Assembly (NCBI RefSeq): GCF_028858535.1
Contig: NZ_JAPMOU010000004.1
Location: 85,473-149,472, forward strand
DNA length: 64,000 bases
Origin: Spartinivicinus poritis
GTDB lineage: Bacteria > Pseudomonadota > Gammaproteobacteria > Pseudomonadales > Zooshikellaceae
Reading direction: 5' to 3'
Made by a program: the position numbers and the translations under genes
The notes under the pieces: model-generated
Database searches by the model: none
The model's input: only the letters and a program-made list of their open reading frames with translations
What the model was told of the DNA's origin: nothing
Shown: one piece after another, positions 1 through 10,418 of the stretch
How the letters are laid out: every line of letters begins with the position of its first letter
Position numbering within the stretch: position 1 is the first letter of the stretch

Positions 1-97
1 CTATGGCTAAATCAGTTTTTCCTGATGCTGTCGGCCCCATTAAAAAAATAACAGGAGGCTTAATCTGACTGGTCAAGTTATTTTGAATATCTTTCAC
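1..97 (-). CDS. miaA: MiaA, tRNA dimethylallyltransferase (5' end only)
   Basis: Only the N-terminus is present; the gene runs off the left edge. Read on the minus strand, the frame gives a short lead-in followed by KPPVIFLMGPTASGKTDLAI, the Walker A region typical of MiaA, which transfers a dimethylallyl group to A37 of tRNAs that read codons starting with U. The most upstream start in the open frame is GTG at 97, preceded in frame by a TAA at 101-103; ATG at 40 lies inside the P-loop and is too late. The position directly after mutL matches the usual mutL-miaA-hfq order. Identity is secure; the exact start is less so. Confidence 0.85.
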   Translation of the reverse strand, partial: MKDIQNNLTSQIKPPVIFLMGPTASGKTDLAI

Positions 98-123
98 TAC
101 TTACTACGCTTTAATCACAATAT

Positions 124-151
124 TTTTTAAGGGTTATCGGCCCCTTAAAAA
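124..151. terminator. Hairpin over the mutL stop codon
   Basis: TTTTTAAGGG (124-133) pairs with CCCTTAAAAA (142-151) around an 8-base loop; the mutL stop lies at the junction of arm and loop. There is no clear U-run after the stem on the mutL strand, and miaA follows at once, so it may be only an attenuator or an mRNA 3'-end structure in a mutL-miaA transcript. Confidence 0.35.
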
Positions 152-2035
152 TAGTTTATCCAGCTCAGCAAGAGAGAGCTGTGTCCAGGTGGGTCGGCCG
201 TGATTACATTGACCACTTCGCTCGGTTCGCTCCATATCACGAAGCAATGCATTCATCTCTGGGTGAGTGAGTTTACGGTTAGCACGCACTGAACCATGAC
301 AGGCTATTGTCGCCAAAATTTCATTGATATGTGCCTGTATACGATCGCTGGTACCATGCTCCATTAAATCAGCCAGCACATCACGAACCAATTGGCTGAT
401 ATTGGCTTGCTTTAACAGCGTGGGAATCGCTTTAGCTACTATAGTTTCAGGCCCCATTCTTAATAGTTCAAAGCCCAGACTGGTAAATAATGTTTGAAAT
501 TCTTCAGCACAGTCTGCTTCTCGCTGGCTCACTGCTACAGACTCCGGCACCAGCACCGGTTGACACTTAATTCCTTCGGCTTGATATGACTGTTTCATCC
601 GCTCATAGGTAATTCGCTCATGAGCCGCATGCATATCTACCAACACTAAGCCATGCTGGTTCTCAGCCAAAATATAGATGCCTTTTAGCTGCGCTAAGGC
701 AAAACCCAGTGGCGGCACTTCTGGCTCACTATGCTCATCAGTGGATTCATCTGAGGAGGCAACGACATCAGACTGGGCTGCAATAATTTCATCAGCTGCT
801 TCTGCCAACTTGCCATAGCCAGCCAGTTGCTCAGCAACCTGATGCTTGTTTGGTGGCTGAATTGGCACCTTAGGCTGACTACCAAAAATAGATTGGCTAG
901 CTGCAGGTTGATTAAAGCGAATTTGTTCTTGCTCTTTAAACTCTCCTACAGATGCACCTGTAGCAGCTGTACCTGTAACCACAGTTGAACGGCTGTCAGC
1001 AGCAGGTGTTGCAGAAGACAGCTGATCACCAGGACGAACCTCTGCTAAGGCATGATGCAAAGTGCTGAATAAAAAGTTATGAACAGTACGACTATCTCGA
1101 AACCGCACCTCATGCTTGGTGGGATGAACATTGACATCCACTGTGGCAGGATCAACGCTCAAGTACAATACAAAGGTTGGATGTCGGCCATTATAGAGCA
1201 CATCCCGATAAGCCTGCCTCACTGCATGGCTTACTAGTTTGTCACGAATCACCCGGCCATTAACAAAGAAATACTGCAAATCTGCCTGACTGCGCGAATA
1301 GGTAGGTAGCCCAACCCAGCCCCATAGCCTCATACCTGCCGACTCAACATCCAAGCAAACCGCATTTTCAATAAAATCTGGACCACAGGCTTGAGCCACT
1401 CGCCGATCTTTTTCCTGCTGAGTAGTAGCTGCTTTTAGCTGATGAATAGTGCGTTGGTTATGTCGCAAATTAAAATTAACATCAAAGCGGCTTAAAGCCA
1501 GTCGTTTAACTACTTCTTCCAGGTGGCCAAATTCAGTTTTTTCTGTTTTAAGAAACTTACGCCTGGCAGGCGTATTAAAAAATAAATCCCTAACTTCAAC
1601 CGTAGTACCTACCGGATGAGCAGAAGGTGACACCACTGGCTGCATATCACGCCCTTCAGTTTGTACGCGCCAGGCACTGGATTGCCCTTTAACTGCTGAG
1701 GTAAGTGTCAACCGAGAAACCGAGCTGATACTTGCCAGCGCTTCCCCTCTAAAGCCTAAACTAGAAACAGCTTCAAGGTCTTCCAGCTCAGTAATTTTAC
1801 TGGTGGCATGACGGCTTAACGACAACGGCAAATCATCTTTGACAATACCTGAACCATTATCTCGGACTTTGAGCAGTTTGATACCACCCTGCTCTACCTC
1901 AATATCAATACGAGTTGCCCCAGCATCAACGGCGTTTTCCAGCAGCTCTTTGGCAACCGATGCAGGCCTTTCTACTACCTCACCAGCCGCAATCTGGTTA
2001 GCTAATCGAGTACTTAATAATTGAATTCGTTTCAT
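134..2035 (-). CDS. mutL: MutL, DNA mismatch repair protein (endonuclease type)
   Basis: A 633-residue MutL that couples MutS mismatch recognition to strand processing. The N-terminal GHKL ATPase carries [17 protein letters not shown] and [10 protein letters not shown]; residues from about 215 to 335 form the transducer domain; a linker of about 100 residues leads to the C-terminal dimerisation domain. That domain contains [12 protein letters not shown], which fits the metal-binding endonuclease pattern D-x-H-A-x2-E-x4-E, plus CNHGRPTW near the end, a second conserved motif of nicking MutL proteins. E. coli-type MutL lacks these; the P. aeruginosa form has them. I infer methyl-independent mismatch repair. 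It lies 38 bp after amiB and just before miaA, probably in one transcript. Confidence 0.97.
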   Translation of the reverse strand: MKRIQLLSTRLANQIAAGEVVERPASVAKELLENAVDAGATRIDIEVEQGGIKLLKVRDNGSGIVKDDLPLSLSRHATSKITELEDLEAVSSLGFRGEALASISSVSRLTLTSAVKGQSSAWRVQTEGRDMQPVVSPSAHPVGTTVEVRDLFFNTPARRKFLKTEKTEFGHLEEVVKRLALSRFDVNFNLRHNQRTIHQLKAATTQQEKDRRVAQACGPDFIENAVCLDVESAGMRLWGWVGLPTYSRSQADLQYFFVNGRVIRDKLVSHAVRQAYRDVLYNGRHPTFVLYLSVDPATVDVNVHPTKHEVRFRDSRTVHNFLFSTLHHALAEVRPGDQLSSATPAADSRSTVVTGTAATGASVGEFKEQEQIRFNQPAASQSIFGSQPKVPIQPPNKHQVAEQLAGYGKLAEAADEIIAAQSDVVASSDESTDEHSEPEVPPLGFALAQLKGIYILAENQHGLVLVDMHAAHERITYERMKQSYQAEGIKCQPVLVPESVAVSQREADCAEEFQTLFTSLGFELLRMGPETIVAKAIPTLLKQANISQLVRDVLADLMEHGTSDRIQAHINEILATIACHGSVRANRKLTHPEMNALLRDMERTERSGQCNHGRPTWTQLSLAELDKLFLRGR

Positions 2036-2073
2036 ACAGCGTCAGTTCAGTCGACTAGTTTTATTTCAAGCCG

Positions 2074-3393
2074 TTAGTTAGGAATTTGCAGGACCTGTCC
2101 TTCACGTATCACATCGACTGCCAATTTATTGGCTCGACGGATACTAGCAACAGACACTTTGTGACGAGCAGCAATAGTAGAAAGGGTATCCCCTCTGCGA
2201 ATGACATAATGAGTAAGCGTACGGCTTACTCTAGCGGCCAGTAGTGTACCTGGTGGCGGGCGATCTTCAAAATATTCTTTAATGCCTGAAAAAATAGCCC
2301 TAGCCAATTGCCGCTGGTGCGATTTATTAGCAAGCTTCTTTGACTCTGCTGGATTCGAAATAAAACCAGTTTCTACCAAGATAGAAGGAATATCTGGTGA
2401 CTTCAGCACCACAAAAGCGGCTTGTTCCACATGCCGTTTATGCAGTCGATTAAAGCCTCCCAAGCGCCTTAACACCTTGCTACCTACATCCAGGCTGGCG
2501 GTTAAACTAGCTGTCATTGATAGATCCAGCAACACCCCCGCTAGGACTTTATCTTTATCATCCAAGCTGACACTACCGACCCCACCAATCAGGTCTGCAT
2601 TATTTTCACGACTTGCCAGCCAACGAGCAGCTTCAGAGGTTGCCCCCTTCTGCGATAATGCAAATACAGAAGCTCCCCGGGCACGCCGGTTTTTAAACGC
2701 ATCAGCATGAACTGAAATAAACATATCTGCATTGGCTTCTCTAGCCATTTGGGTTCTGCGTCTTAGTCCAATGTAATAGTCCCCTTTACGCAGCAATACC
2801 GGTTTAAAGCCCGGCTCTTGCTCCAGCAAGTACGCCAACTTTCTGGCAATCGATAGTACTACGTCTTTTTCTCTCAGCCGACCAAAGCCAATGGCTCCTG
2901 GATCCTCACCGCCATGACCAGCATCAATTGCAATAATGACATCTCGCTGACCAATAGGTGCCGTAGTTTTAGCTACATGATCAACTGACTTGATAGGGGT
3001 TTTAACCTGATCATATAAATCAATAACTAGGCGATTGCCATAGGTACTATTAGGCTTCAGCACAAAGCTTTTTGGCTTAAGTGGCTGCTTTAAGTCCAAC
3101 ACCACTCGAAGGCCTCCGGTATTACGGCGGCCCGAGCGGATTTTCTGAATAGGTGTTTTACTTATATTCAACTTATCAAGCGATGTTTTCAGGCTGGCTG
3201 ACTCTAGATCAATCACCAACCGATCTGGGTTATCCAGCTTAAATACTTTATGCTCAACAGGGCCTGACAGGTCAAATACCAGCCGGGTATTATCAGGAGC
3301 CGGCCAAACCCGGACCCCTTCTACTATTGCGGCTTGGCTGCCTGTCACCCCCAAGCCAAGCCAGATTAAGACAAAAAGACAACTGAGTCTCAT
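2074..3393 (-). CDS. amiB: AmiB/AmiC-type N-acetylmuramoyl-L-alanine amidase with LysM
   Basis: A 439-residue periplasmic amidase that cleaves the amide bond between MurNAc and the stem peptide during daughter-cell separation. A Sec signal peptide covers residues 1-21, an AMIN domain about 25-130 targets the septum, and an Amidase_3 domain spans about 150-375. Its zinc ligands are visible: His in AIDAGHGGEDPG, Glu in the following REKD helix and His in ISVHAD, with the catalytic Glu in ILVETGF. One LysM module (HYVIRRGDTLSTIA onward) closes the protein. The tsaE-amiB-mutL order is conserved in gammaproteobacteria. Activity normally depends on an EnvC/NlpD-type activator, not encoded here. Confidence 0.95.
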   Translation of the reverse strand: MRLSCLFVLIWLGLGVTGSQAAIVEGVRVWPAPDNTRLVFDLSGPVEHKVFKLDNPDRLVIDLESASLKTSLDKLNISKTPIQKIRSGRRNTGGLRVVLDLKQPLKPKSFVLKPNSTYGNRLVIDLYDQVKTPIKSVDHVAKTTAPIGQRDVIIAIDAGHGGEDPGAIGFGRLREKDVVLSIARKLAYLLEQEPGFKPVLLRKGDYYIGLRRRTQMAREANADMFISVHADAFKNRRARGASVFALSQKGATSEAARWLASRENNADLIGGVGSVSLDDKDKVLAGVLLDLSMTASLTASLDVGSKVLRRLGGFNRLHKRHVEQAAFVVLKSPDIPSILVETGFISNPAESKKLANKSHQRQLARAIFSGIKEYFEDRPPPGTLLAARVSRTLTHYVIRRGDTLSTIAARHKVSVASIRRANKLAVDVIREGQVLQIPN

Positions 3394-3474
3394 CTATCTG
3401 ATGACTCCTTATGATCATTTGTTAGAGGCCGTGCAAAATGTCATGTGCTATAGCGTTTTGCAAGGCACTTGTCG

Positions 3475-3942
3475 TCATTTATTCGTTATTCTGTGACAAA
3501 CCTGCCGACCCTTTTCTGTATGAGCAACAAGCTTAACCGTCCTCCCTTGACCTTGATAACTCAGTGTCACCGTAAGGTCTGCTACGGGTAAAAAGCCTTC
3601 TCCTCTTTCTGGCCACTCAATCAAGCACAGGTTATCATCCAGCAGATAATCTCTTACCCCTAAGAACTCCAGCTCTTCGGGTTCTCCTAATCGATATAAG
3701 TCAAAGTGGTAAACCTTATAGCTGGCTAGTTCATAAGGCTCAACCAAGGTATAGGTAGGGCTTTTTACTGAACCTTGATGGCCTAGTGCTTGCAGCACAC
3801 CTCGACACAATGTAGTTTTTCCAGCCCCTAAATTACCTTCTAAATAAAAAATTCCTTTACCACCTGCGGCTAATGCAAGCTGCTTACCAAAATCAACCGT
3901 TGCAGCCTCATTTGCCAGCAAAAATGTAATATCTTCAACCAT
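3475..3942 (-). CDS. tsaE: TsaE, ATPase for tRNA t6A synthesis
   Basis: A 155-residue P-loop ATPase working with TsaB, TsaC and TsaD to form threonylcarbamoyl-adenosine at A37 of ANN-decoding tRNAs. Walker A is EGNLGAGKTTLCRG; the SPTYTLVEPY and HFDLYRL segments are family signatures, and LIEWPERGE is the Walker B-like strand. Length is normal. Its start overlaps the end of the nnrDE gene by 8 bp, which indicates translational coupling. Confidence 0.95.
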   Translation of the reverse strand: MVEDITFLLANEAATVDFGKQLALAAGGKGIFYLEGNLGAGKTTLCRGVLQALGHQGSVKSPTYTLVEPYELASYKVYHFDLYRLGEPEELEFLGVRDYLLDDNLCLIEWPERGEGFLPVADLTVTLSYQGQGRTVKLVAHTEKGRQVCHRITNK

Positions 3943-5470
3943 ACTTACTCTTCACTGCGATCTGGTTTATCTGCTTTCTAATCAAGGGAATCAGCTCTGT
4001 TGGCTTCAACCCGTAATGACCACCGACTATCTCTGCCAGCTGGTCAGCGCTACGGCTATGCAACCAAGTACCTAGCCCTGCAGCTTTAGCTGTCGTCATT
4101 CCTTGCGCTAACAACGCACCAAGTAAACCACTTAACACATCTCCCATTCCCCCTACAGCCATCCCAGGGTTACCTACATTAGCCAACTGAATCAGCCCTT
4201 TGGTGCAGACCAAGCTGCCTGCACCTTTCAGTACAACCGTACTTTGGTATTGGTTGGCTAGCTGCTCCACTGAGGCAAAGCGGTTTTTTTGTATCTGCTG
4301 GGTAGATACTCCTAGCATCCGCGCTGCCTCACCCGGATGGGGTGTCAATAACCAGTCGCTTTGCTTGTGCTCCAGCAAAGTTGGCTCCATTGCAAGTAAA
4401 TTCAACCCATCTGCATCGATTACCAAGGGTAAGCCTGAATTAATGGCTGCCAATAAGCACTGCCGTGACCAGGGACTCTGGCCTAGCCCAGGCCCAATAA
4501 CAAGCGTTGTTTTCTCAATCAGTAATCGGGGGATTTGGTCAGGATTGTCACAACCGACTGTCATGATTTCTGGACAGCGCGCCTGTAAACCACCAACATG
4601 AGCAGGGCGAGTCACTACTGAAACCAGCCCAACACCTGCATGCAAGGCTGTTTCAGCTGCCATGGTAATAGCCCCCCCCATACCATGATCACCACCAATC
4701 AGCACCAAGTGGCCAAACTCCTTTTTATGGCTGTTTTTGTGGCGCCTTGGTAAAGCACTCACGAAGTGGCTGGGGTCAAGCAAGTAGCTACTACAAGGCG
4801 TCGTATGATAGACCATCTCAGGCACAGCTAAACCAGCAAAGTGAACGTCGCCCGCCAGCTCCCGTCCTTGATGGGTATAGAGGCCCTGCTTACGCCCAAT
4901 AAAAGTGATGGTGTGGCTTGCTTTAACCGCTACTCCTAATTCAGCACCTGTATCTGCACACAGGCCAGAGGGAATATCAACCGCAATAACTGGCTTGTAG
5001 GTATTATTAAGCTGTTCAATAACATGAGCATAGGTTTCTCTAACTGGGCCTTTTAATCCTGTGCCCAGTAATGCATCCACAAACACATCAGCAGTTAGCT
5101 GTAGATCTGTTTGCCAGGGGATTATTGGCACCGACTGTTCCTGACACCACTGGTATGCAGTCAGAGCATCCCCTTTGAGCTTATCAGGATCACCTACAGC
5201 CACGACTTTAACGTCAATACCTTTTTGCCCTGCTAAACCAGCAACAATATAGCCATCACCCGCATTATTACCTGAACCACACAACACCTGTAGTTGGTAA
5301 GCATCTGTACCAAACCATTGCTGACAACATCGCAGGAGTAATTGAAAAGCAGCTTTACCAGCAAGTTCCATTAAGGCATAGCCAGGTATACCCTGGTGTT
5401 GAATCGCATTATGATCTAGCTGCCGAACTTGTTCGGCAGTATAAAGTGCATGTGATAAACTGTTGGCCAT
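3935..5470 (-). CDS. nnr: Bifunctional NAD(P)H-hydrate repair enzyme (epimerase + dehydratase)
   Basis: A 511-residue fusion that repairs hydrated NAD(P)H. The N-terminal YjeF_N half (about 1-230) is the epimerase interconverting R- and S-NAD(P)HX, with GSGNNAGDGY and VDALLGTGL as landmarks. The C-terminal ribokinase-like half (about 240-500) is the ADP-dependent dehydratase, with LIGGDHGMGGA and the nucleotide loop NPGMAVGGMGDVLSG. The start gives MANSLSHALYTAEQVRQLD, as expected for the family. It heads the nnr-tsaE-amiB-mutL run and is divergent from queG across 254 bp. Confidence 0.95.
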   Translation of the reverse strand: MANSLSHALYTAEQVRQLDHNAIQHQGIPGYALMELAGKAAFQLLLRCCQQWFGTDAYQLQVLCGSGNNAGDGYIVAGLAGQKGIDVKVVAVGDPDKLKGDALTAYQWCQEQSVPIIPWQTDLQLTADVFVDALLGTGLKGPVRETYAHVIEQLNNTYKPVIAVDIPSGLCADTGAELGVAVKASHTITFIGRKQGLYTHQGRELAGDVHFAGLAVPEMVYHTTPCSSYLLDPSHFVSALPRRHKNSHKKEFGHLVLIGGDHGMGGAITMAAETALHAGVGLVSVVTRPAHVGGLQARCPEIMTVGCDNPDQIPRLLIEKTTLVIGPGLGQSPWSRQCLLAAINSGLPLVIDADGLNLLAMEPTLLEHKQSDWLLTPHPGEAARMLGVSTQQIQKNRFASVEQLANQYQSTVVLKGAGSLVCTKGLIQLANVGNPGMAVGGMGDVLSGLLGALLAQGMTTAKAAGLGTWLHSRSADQLAEIVGGHYGLKPTELIPLIRKQINQIAVKSKYG

Positions 5471-5724
5471 AAGCGTTGTTGGTGTTGATCCTCCAATAAG
5501 CTTTGAAAATGCACTTTGAAATTACATTTTCTGAAACTGAAATGAATGTTGAAATTAAATGTATTTAGCAATTATACGTCAGCTATCTTCTGTCACCAAT
5601 GAAAGCTAGTTTTTGCGTAGTCTGTCTGCTGCTGGCATACCAATACCAGCATGTAGAAATATTAGTTCGACCAATAGCCAACTATTCAAGTTCCCAATAG
5701 TCGTAGCCAGATCCCTCTCCTATC

Positions 5725-6819
5725 ATGAAGCAGTTACCTGAAACTAAGCTGAATTCACTTGTAACCGATATAAAACACTGGGGAAGAGAGCTCGGCTTTC
5801 AAGCAATTGGTATCAGTAGCATTAATCTTGGCCCCCACGAGCAGTACTTAAACGATTGGCTGGCTGCTGGATATCATGGTGAGTTAGACTATATGGCAGC
5901 TCACGGTACTAAACGCAGTCGCCCTGCAGAGCTTGTGCCTGGCACATTAACGGTGATTAGCGCCAGAATGGACTACTTACCTGGTGATACGGAAGCTGTT
6001 CGAATGCTAGATGACCCCAGCCAGGCTTACATTTCTCGCTATGCGCTTGGGCGTGACTACCATAAAGTTATTCGCAAGCGCTTAGCCAAACTGGCGACCA
6101 GAATCACCGAGGCTGTTGGCGAGTTCGGCTATCGAGCCTTTGTCGACAGTGCCCCTGTTTTAGAAAAAGCCATTGCCGAACAAGCAGGTTTAGGCTGGAT
6201 TGGCAAAAATACACTAGTACTTAATCGGAAAGCAGGCTCCTGGTTTTTCTTGGGTGAGCTATTTACTGACTTACCATTACCTGTTGATCCTCCCACCAAC
6301 AAAGATCATTGCGGTCGATGCACAGCCTGCCTGGATATTTGTCCAACTAATGCTTTTGTTGGCCCTTATCAGCTGGACGCCAGGCGCTGTATTTCTTACC
6401 TGACTATTGAACTGAAGGGCTCGATTCCTGTTGAGCTTAGAAGCAAAATGGGTAACAGAGTGTTTGGCTGTGATGACTGTCAGCTGGTTTGCCCATGGAA
6501 TCGGTTTGCCAAGCCCACCCAGGAAACAGATTTTTTGCCCCGTCATAAACTGGATAGCTCATCTTTAGTAGAACTGTTTTTATGGACTGAAGAAGAGTTT
6601 CTAAGTCGTACTGCAGGTTCGCCTATCCGTCGTTCAGGGTATCAAGGCTGGCTTCGAAACTTAGCGGTTGGCCTTGGCAATGCGCCTACCTCAACAGCCG
6701 TGATAGAGGCTCTGAAAAGCCGCTTGGCAGACGCTTCTGAGCTGGTCAGAGAACACATAGAATGGGCTCTCGCACAGCATGTTAAACCCAGCCCTCTGAC
6801 ACAAGAAAATGGAAACTAG
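5725..6819 (+). CDS. queG: QueG, epoxyqueuosine reductase
   Basis: A 364-residue iron-sulfur, cobalamin-dependent enzyme catalysing the last step of queuosine synthesis on tRNA (epoxyqueuosine to queuosine). Two ferredoxin-type clusters are visible: [12 protein letters not shown] near residue 195 and [10 protein letters not shown] near 250. The active-site stretch [18 protein letters not shown] precedes GWIGKNT. The C-terminal portion resembles the HEAT-like tail of QueG. Its stop codon overlaps that of orn: both use the palindrome CTAG at 6816-6819, so the genes are exactly tail to tail. Confidence 0.96.
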   Translation: MKQLPETKLNSLVTDIKHWGRELGFQAIGISSINLGPHEQYLNDWLAAGYHGELDYMAAHGTKRSRPAELVPGTLTVISARMDYLPGDTEAVRMLDDPSQAYISRYALGRDYHKVIRKRLAKLATRITEAVGEFGYRAFVDSAPVLEKAIAEQAGLGWIGKNTLVLNRKAGSWFFLGELFTDLPLPVDPPTNKDHCGRCTACLDICPTNAFVGPYQLDARRCISYLTIELKGSIPVELRSKMGNRVFGCDDCQLVCPWNRFAKPTQETDFLPRHKLDSSSLVELFLWTEEEFLSRTAGSPIRRSGYQGWLRNLAVGLGNAPTSTAVIEALKSRLADASELVREHIEWALAQHVKPSPLTQENGN

Positions 6820-7385
6820 CTATGCTCTTTTGACTTGGCATCTAAGCGAATAAAGTGCTCTCGATAATAGCGAAGCTCTTCAATTGATTCGCGAATATCT
6901 TCTAAGGCTAGGTGAGAGTTCTTCTTATTGATGTGCTTCAGAATTTCTGGGGTCCAGCGTTGAGCAAGTTCTTTGAGAGTGCTGACATCAATACTGCGAT
7001 AATGAAAGAATTTTTCCAGCTTAGGCATGTACCTAACCAAAAAGCGCCGATCCTGACCAATAGTATTACCACACATCGGTGATACCCCAGCATCAACATA
7101 TTGCTGTAAAAACTCAATAGTGAGCTTTTCTGCATGCGCTTCATCGATATTGCTATTTTTTACTCGTTCAGTAAGCCCAGTTTGCCCATGCGTCGTGGTA
7201 CACCACTCATCCATAGCTAGCATATGCTCTTCTGGCTGATGAACAGCAAATACAGGGCCTTCAGCAATCACTTCTAAATCCCGATCTGTTACGATAGTAG
7301 CAATCTCTATAATCCGGTGCTGTTCAGGGTCTAGCCCTGTCATTTCAAGGTCAATCCAGATCAGGTTTTCAGCTTTCGACATCAA
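6816..7385 (-). CDS. orn: Orn, oligoribonuclease
   Basis: A 189-residue DEDDh 3'-5' exonuclease that clears 2-5 nt RNAs, including pGpG from cyclic-di-GMP breakdown. The first acidic motif is WIDLEMTGL, and [23 protein letters not shown] and [14 protein letters not shown] follow. Length matches the family. The window also encodes a diguanylate cyclase, FimX and a PilZ-type protein, so clearance of pGpG is relevant here, although orn is a housekeeping gene in any case. It is divergent from rsgA. Confidence 0.97.
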   Translation of the reverse strand: MMSKAENLIWIDLEMTGLDPEQHRIIEIATIVTDRDLEVIAEGPVFAVHQPEEHMLAMDEWCTTTHGQTGLTERVKNSNIDEAHAEKLTIEFLQQYVDAGVSPMCGNTIGQDRRFLVRYMPKLEKFFHYRSIDVSTLKELAQRWTPEILKHINKKNSHLALEDIRESIEELRYYREHFIRLDAKSKEHS

Positions 7386-7531
7386 CGCATCCTTAATCGG
7401 ATAAAGCGGCTTACATTTAATTTAAACGCGCCTTAATACATAGTGATAGTATTGATTCACAATTTTCGCCCAATGATAATGCCGATTAATGGCTTCTAGC
7501 AAACTGTTTGGAATTATGAAATACCACTTTT

Positions 7532-8566
7532 ATGAGTAAACGCCGCCTAAACCGCCGCCAAGCTTGGCGAATTGAAAAAATCCAACAAGAGCGAGCCAAG
7601 CGAGCCGAAAAAAAAGGCGACTCGTTTGAGCAGCAACTGACTTCAGGCAAACTTGGCCCTGAACAGCATGGGCTTATTACTACCCACTATGGCACTCAAA
7701 TTGATGTTGAGCCATTAAATCAGCCTGGTGCTCGCTATCGCTGTCATATTCGAGCCAACCTACCCGCCTTAGTAACTGGTGACCAGATTGTTTGGCGTGC
7801 TGGTGCCGACTTTACTGGAGTAGTTGTTGCCAGCCTGCCAAGGAAGTCTCTCCTGTCTCGTCCTGATAGTCGAGGCCAATTAAAACCCGTAGCTGCCAAT
7901 ATAGATTATATCGTGATTGTAGTGGCTCCGCGGCCCACACCTTATGCAAATTTAATTGACCGCTACTTGGTTGCTGCTGAGCTGACTGATATAGAGCCTG
8001 TTATCCTGCTCAACAAAACTGACTTACTAACTACTGAACCTGAGCTTGAAGCACCACTGGCAGAAATGCTAAAGATTTACAGCGATATTGGCTACCAGGT
8101 ATTGCAAGCTTCTACTACCCTTGAGCACGGCCTGGATCAGCTCACTACTCTACTTGATGCCCACACTAGTGTATTTGTTGGCCAGTCTGGGGTTGGCAAG
8201 TCATCTTTAGTTAACATGCTGCTACCTGATGTCGAAGCCAAAGTAGGTGACTTATCAGCGGTCTCTGGAAAAGGCACCCATACCACAACAGCCGCAACCC
8301 TATTTCACTTCCCTACTGGCGGTAAGCTGATTGACTCACCAGGCATTCGTGAGTTCGCCCTTTGGTCAATGGACCGTTTTACTTTAGCGCAGGGTTTTAA
8401 AGAGTTTAGGGAAGTGCTCGGTCTGTGCAAATTTCGCAACTGCCAACATGAACAAGAACCTGGCTGCGCTTTACGCCAAGCGGTAAAAGATGGAAAAATT
8501 CATCCAGACCGAGTGGCCAGCTTCAAGCACATCGCCCAGTCTTTAGAGGATAACAATAGCTACTAA
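7532..8566 (+). CDS. rsgA: RsgA, ribosome small-subunit maturation GTPase
   Basis: A 344-residue circularly permuted GTPase acting late in 30S assembly. After a basic N-terminus (MSKRRLNRRQAWRI) and an OB fold, the G motifs appear in permuted order: NKTD (G4), GQSGVGKSSL (G1), then DSPGIREFAL (G3). The zinc knuckle is CKFRNCQHEQEPGC. Immediately downstream, motBA lie on the opposite strand. Confidence 0.97.
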   Translation: MSKRRLNRRQAWRIEKIQQERAKRAEKKGDSFEQQLTSGKLGPEQHGLITTHYGTQIDVEPLNQPGARYRCHIRANLPALVTGDQIVWRAGADFTGVVVASLPRKSLLSRPDSRGQLKPVAANIDYIVIVVAPRPTPYANLIDRYLVAAELTDIEPVILLNKTDLLTTEPELEAPLAEMLKIYSDIGYQVLQASTTLEHGLDQLTTLLDAHTSVFVGQSGVGKSSLVNMLLPDVEAKVGDLSAVSGKGTHTTTAATLFHFPTGGKLIDSPGIREFALWSMDRFTLAQGFKEFREVLGLCKFRNCQHEQEPGCALRQAVKDGKIHPDRVASFKHIAQSLEDNNSY

Positions 8567-8598
8567 CATCTCCCTTCAGCACACCCGCTTGCTAGAAC

Positions 8599-9564
8599 TT
8601 ATGGCTGATTTAACTTAGCTTTATCTTGAGCATCAAAGATATTTAGCTGTTTACGTTCTAGTAATGGTTGTTGCGGGTTAGCAGACTCTTTCTCCACAGC
8701 TTTGGATTTGCCCGATACTCCCGATAAATTCAATTCGGCTTGCTTGCTTAAAATTAAAATATCAATTCGGCGGTTAACCGGACTCTTCGGTTTTTTAACA
8801 TCAAATAATACGGAGTCTCCCAGCCCTACCACTTGTGCTATTTGCTGTTTTTTTACACCTCCAAATAACAAGGTTCTCCGTGCAGTATTAGCCCTGTCAG
8901 CAGAGAGCTCCCAGTTGCCATAATCATCCCGGGTGCCAAATGGAGTAGCATCTGTATGGCCACTGATGCTTATTTTATTGGGCACTGAAGCCACCATGGG
9001 GGCCAGCTCTAATAAAATATCTTCAAAGTAAAATTTTAACTCAGCACTACCACTAGCAAACATAGGCTTTTTATCTGCATCAACAATCTGAATGCGCAAG
9101 CCATTTGGTGTAACATCCATAATCAATTGATCTTTAAACTTCCTTAATACGGGATTTTCTTTTACTTTTTTCTTTAGCTCCGTCAGCAAAGACTCCAGTC
9201 GTTGCTTTTCCATTTGTTCAGCCATAGTGGTCTTGGCACCCACCTCGGTTAGCTCATCCATCTTATCTTGCTGTTTTTTGTATTCTTTTGGTGAGCCAAT
9301 ACCAGCTTGATTGGCAACCATTGGACTACCACCTAAATCAATTGCATAGGGGCTGGCTTTGTCGCTTTGGCCTGAAGGGTCTTGAAAGTAGCCCGCAATT
9401 ATAACTTTTTGCTCTTCTGTGGATTGGGATATCAACCAGAGGACCAGAAAAAACGCCATCATTGCTGTAGCGAAATCAGCAAATGCAATCTTCCATGAGC
9501 CTCCATGATGGCCATGCCCCCCTTTTTTATACCGCTTGATGACTATTGATTCTTCACGTTCCAT
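8599..9564 (-). CDS. motB: MotB, flagellar stator protein
   Basis: A 321-residue stator subunit that anchors the MotA4B2 proton channel to peptidoglycan. One N-terminal membrane helix (about 25-50) contains the proton-carrying Asp in FADFATAMMAFFLVLWL. The C-terminal OmpA-like domain includes SISGHTDATPFG and ELSADRANTARR. The gene starts 2 bp after motA ends, so the two are co-translated. Confidence 0.96.
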   Translation of the reverse strand: MEREESIVIKRYKKGGHGHHGGSWKIAFADFATAMMAFFLVLWLISQSTEEQKVIIAGYFQDPSGQSDKASPYAIDLGGSPMVANQAGIGSPKEYKKQQDKMDELTEVGAKTTMAEQMEKQRLESLLTELKKKVKENPVLRKFKDQLIMDVTPNGLRIQIVDADKKPMFASGSAELKFYFEDILLELAPMVASVPNKISISGHTDATPFGTRDDYGNWELSADRANTARRTLLFGGVKKQQIAQVVGLGDSVLFDVKKPKSPVNRRIDILILSKQAELNLSGVSGKSKAVEKESANPQQPLLERKQLNIFDAQDKAKLNQP

Positions 9565-9566
9565 AA

Positions 9567-10418
9567 CTACCGTGATCTAATATGCTGCTCCAATTCAACG
9601 AAGGATGGGCGAGAGTGTGCATAGAGTGCCTTACGGCCAAATTCGACTGATAATGCTGGCGGCATTCCTCCTAGAGATGCCACCAAACATGCTTTCACAC
9701 ACTCATATGCATTGAGTTCTTCCTGTACATTATGTTCCATTGCCTGAGCCATAGGGCCTACAAAACCATAGGCAAATAAAATCCCTAAAAAAGTCCCAAC
9801 CAGTGCTGCGGCAACATGAGCACCCAGCTCTTCAGCAGGCCCACCCAGATCTTTCATAGTAATGACAATGCCTAATACTGCAGCCACAATCCCAAACCCT
9901 GGTAAACCGTCAGCTACTTTAGTGACTGCATGATAGGGGTGCTCCAGTTCTTCAGCTCGGGTTTCTATTTCCATATCAAACAGACTTTCCAGCTCATGCG
10001 GTGCCATATTGCCAGACGACATCAACCGTAAGTAGTCAGCAATAAACTCGGTCAAGTGATGATCACGTAAAATAACGGGATAGCGGGAAAAGATGGCACT
10101 GCCAGCAGGGTCTTCCAAATCAGCTTCAATTGCCATCATGCCATCACGACGACTTTTATTTAAAAGTTCATATAATAAACCCAATAAATCCATAAAAAAG
10201 GCATTATTAAATTTTGAACCAAATAAAACAGTAGGAATTTGCTTCACTACATCAGCAAATGTAGAAAGGGGATTAGCAATAAAAAAAGCGCCTAACGCAG
10301 CCCCACAAATAATTAATAGCTCAAGAGGTTGCCAAATAGCTAACAGCTCTCCTTTTGCCAGGACATAGCCACCTAGCACGCTACCAATAACTGTCAAAAT
10401 ACCTATGATCTTAAACAT
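9567..10418 (-). CDS. motA: MotA, flagellar stator protein
   Basis: A 283-residue membrane protein with four predicted helices (about 5-25, 30-50, 170-190, 200-225). The cytoplasmic loop carries the charged residues that contact FliG, and ADGLPGFGIVAAVLGIVITM contains the conserved proline region of the third helix. It forms an operon with motB. The orn-rsgA-motBA cluster has the same arrangement in P. aeruginosa. Confidence 0.96.
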   Translation of the reverse strand: MFKIIGILTVIGSVLGGYVLAKGELLAIWQPLELLIICGAALGAFFIANPLSTFADVVKQIPTVLFGSKFNNAFFMDLLGLLYELLNKSRRDGMMAIEADLEDPAGSAIFSRYPVILRDHHLTEFIADYLRLMSSGNMAPHELESLFDMEIETRAEELEHPYHAVTKVADGLPGFGIVAAVLGIVITMKDLGGPAEELGAHVAAALVGTFLGILFAYGFVGPMAQAMEHNVQEELNAYECVKACLVASLGGMPPALSVEFGRKALYAHSRPSFVELEQHIRSR

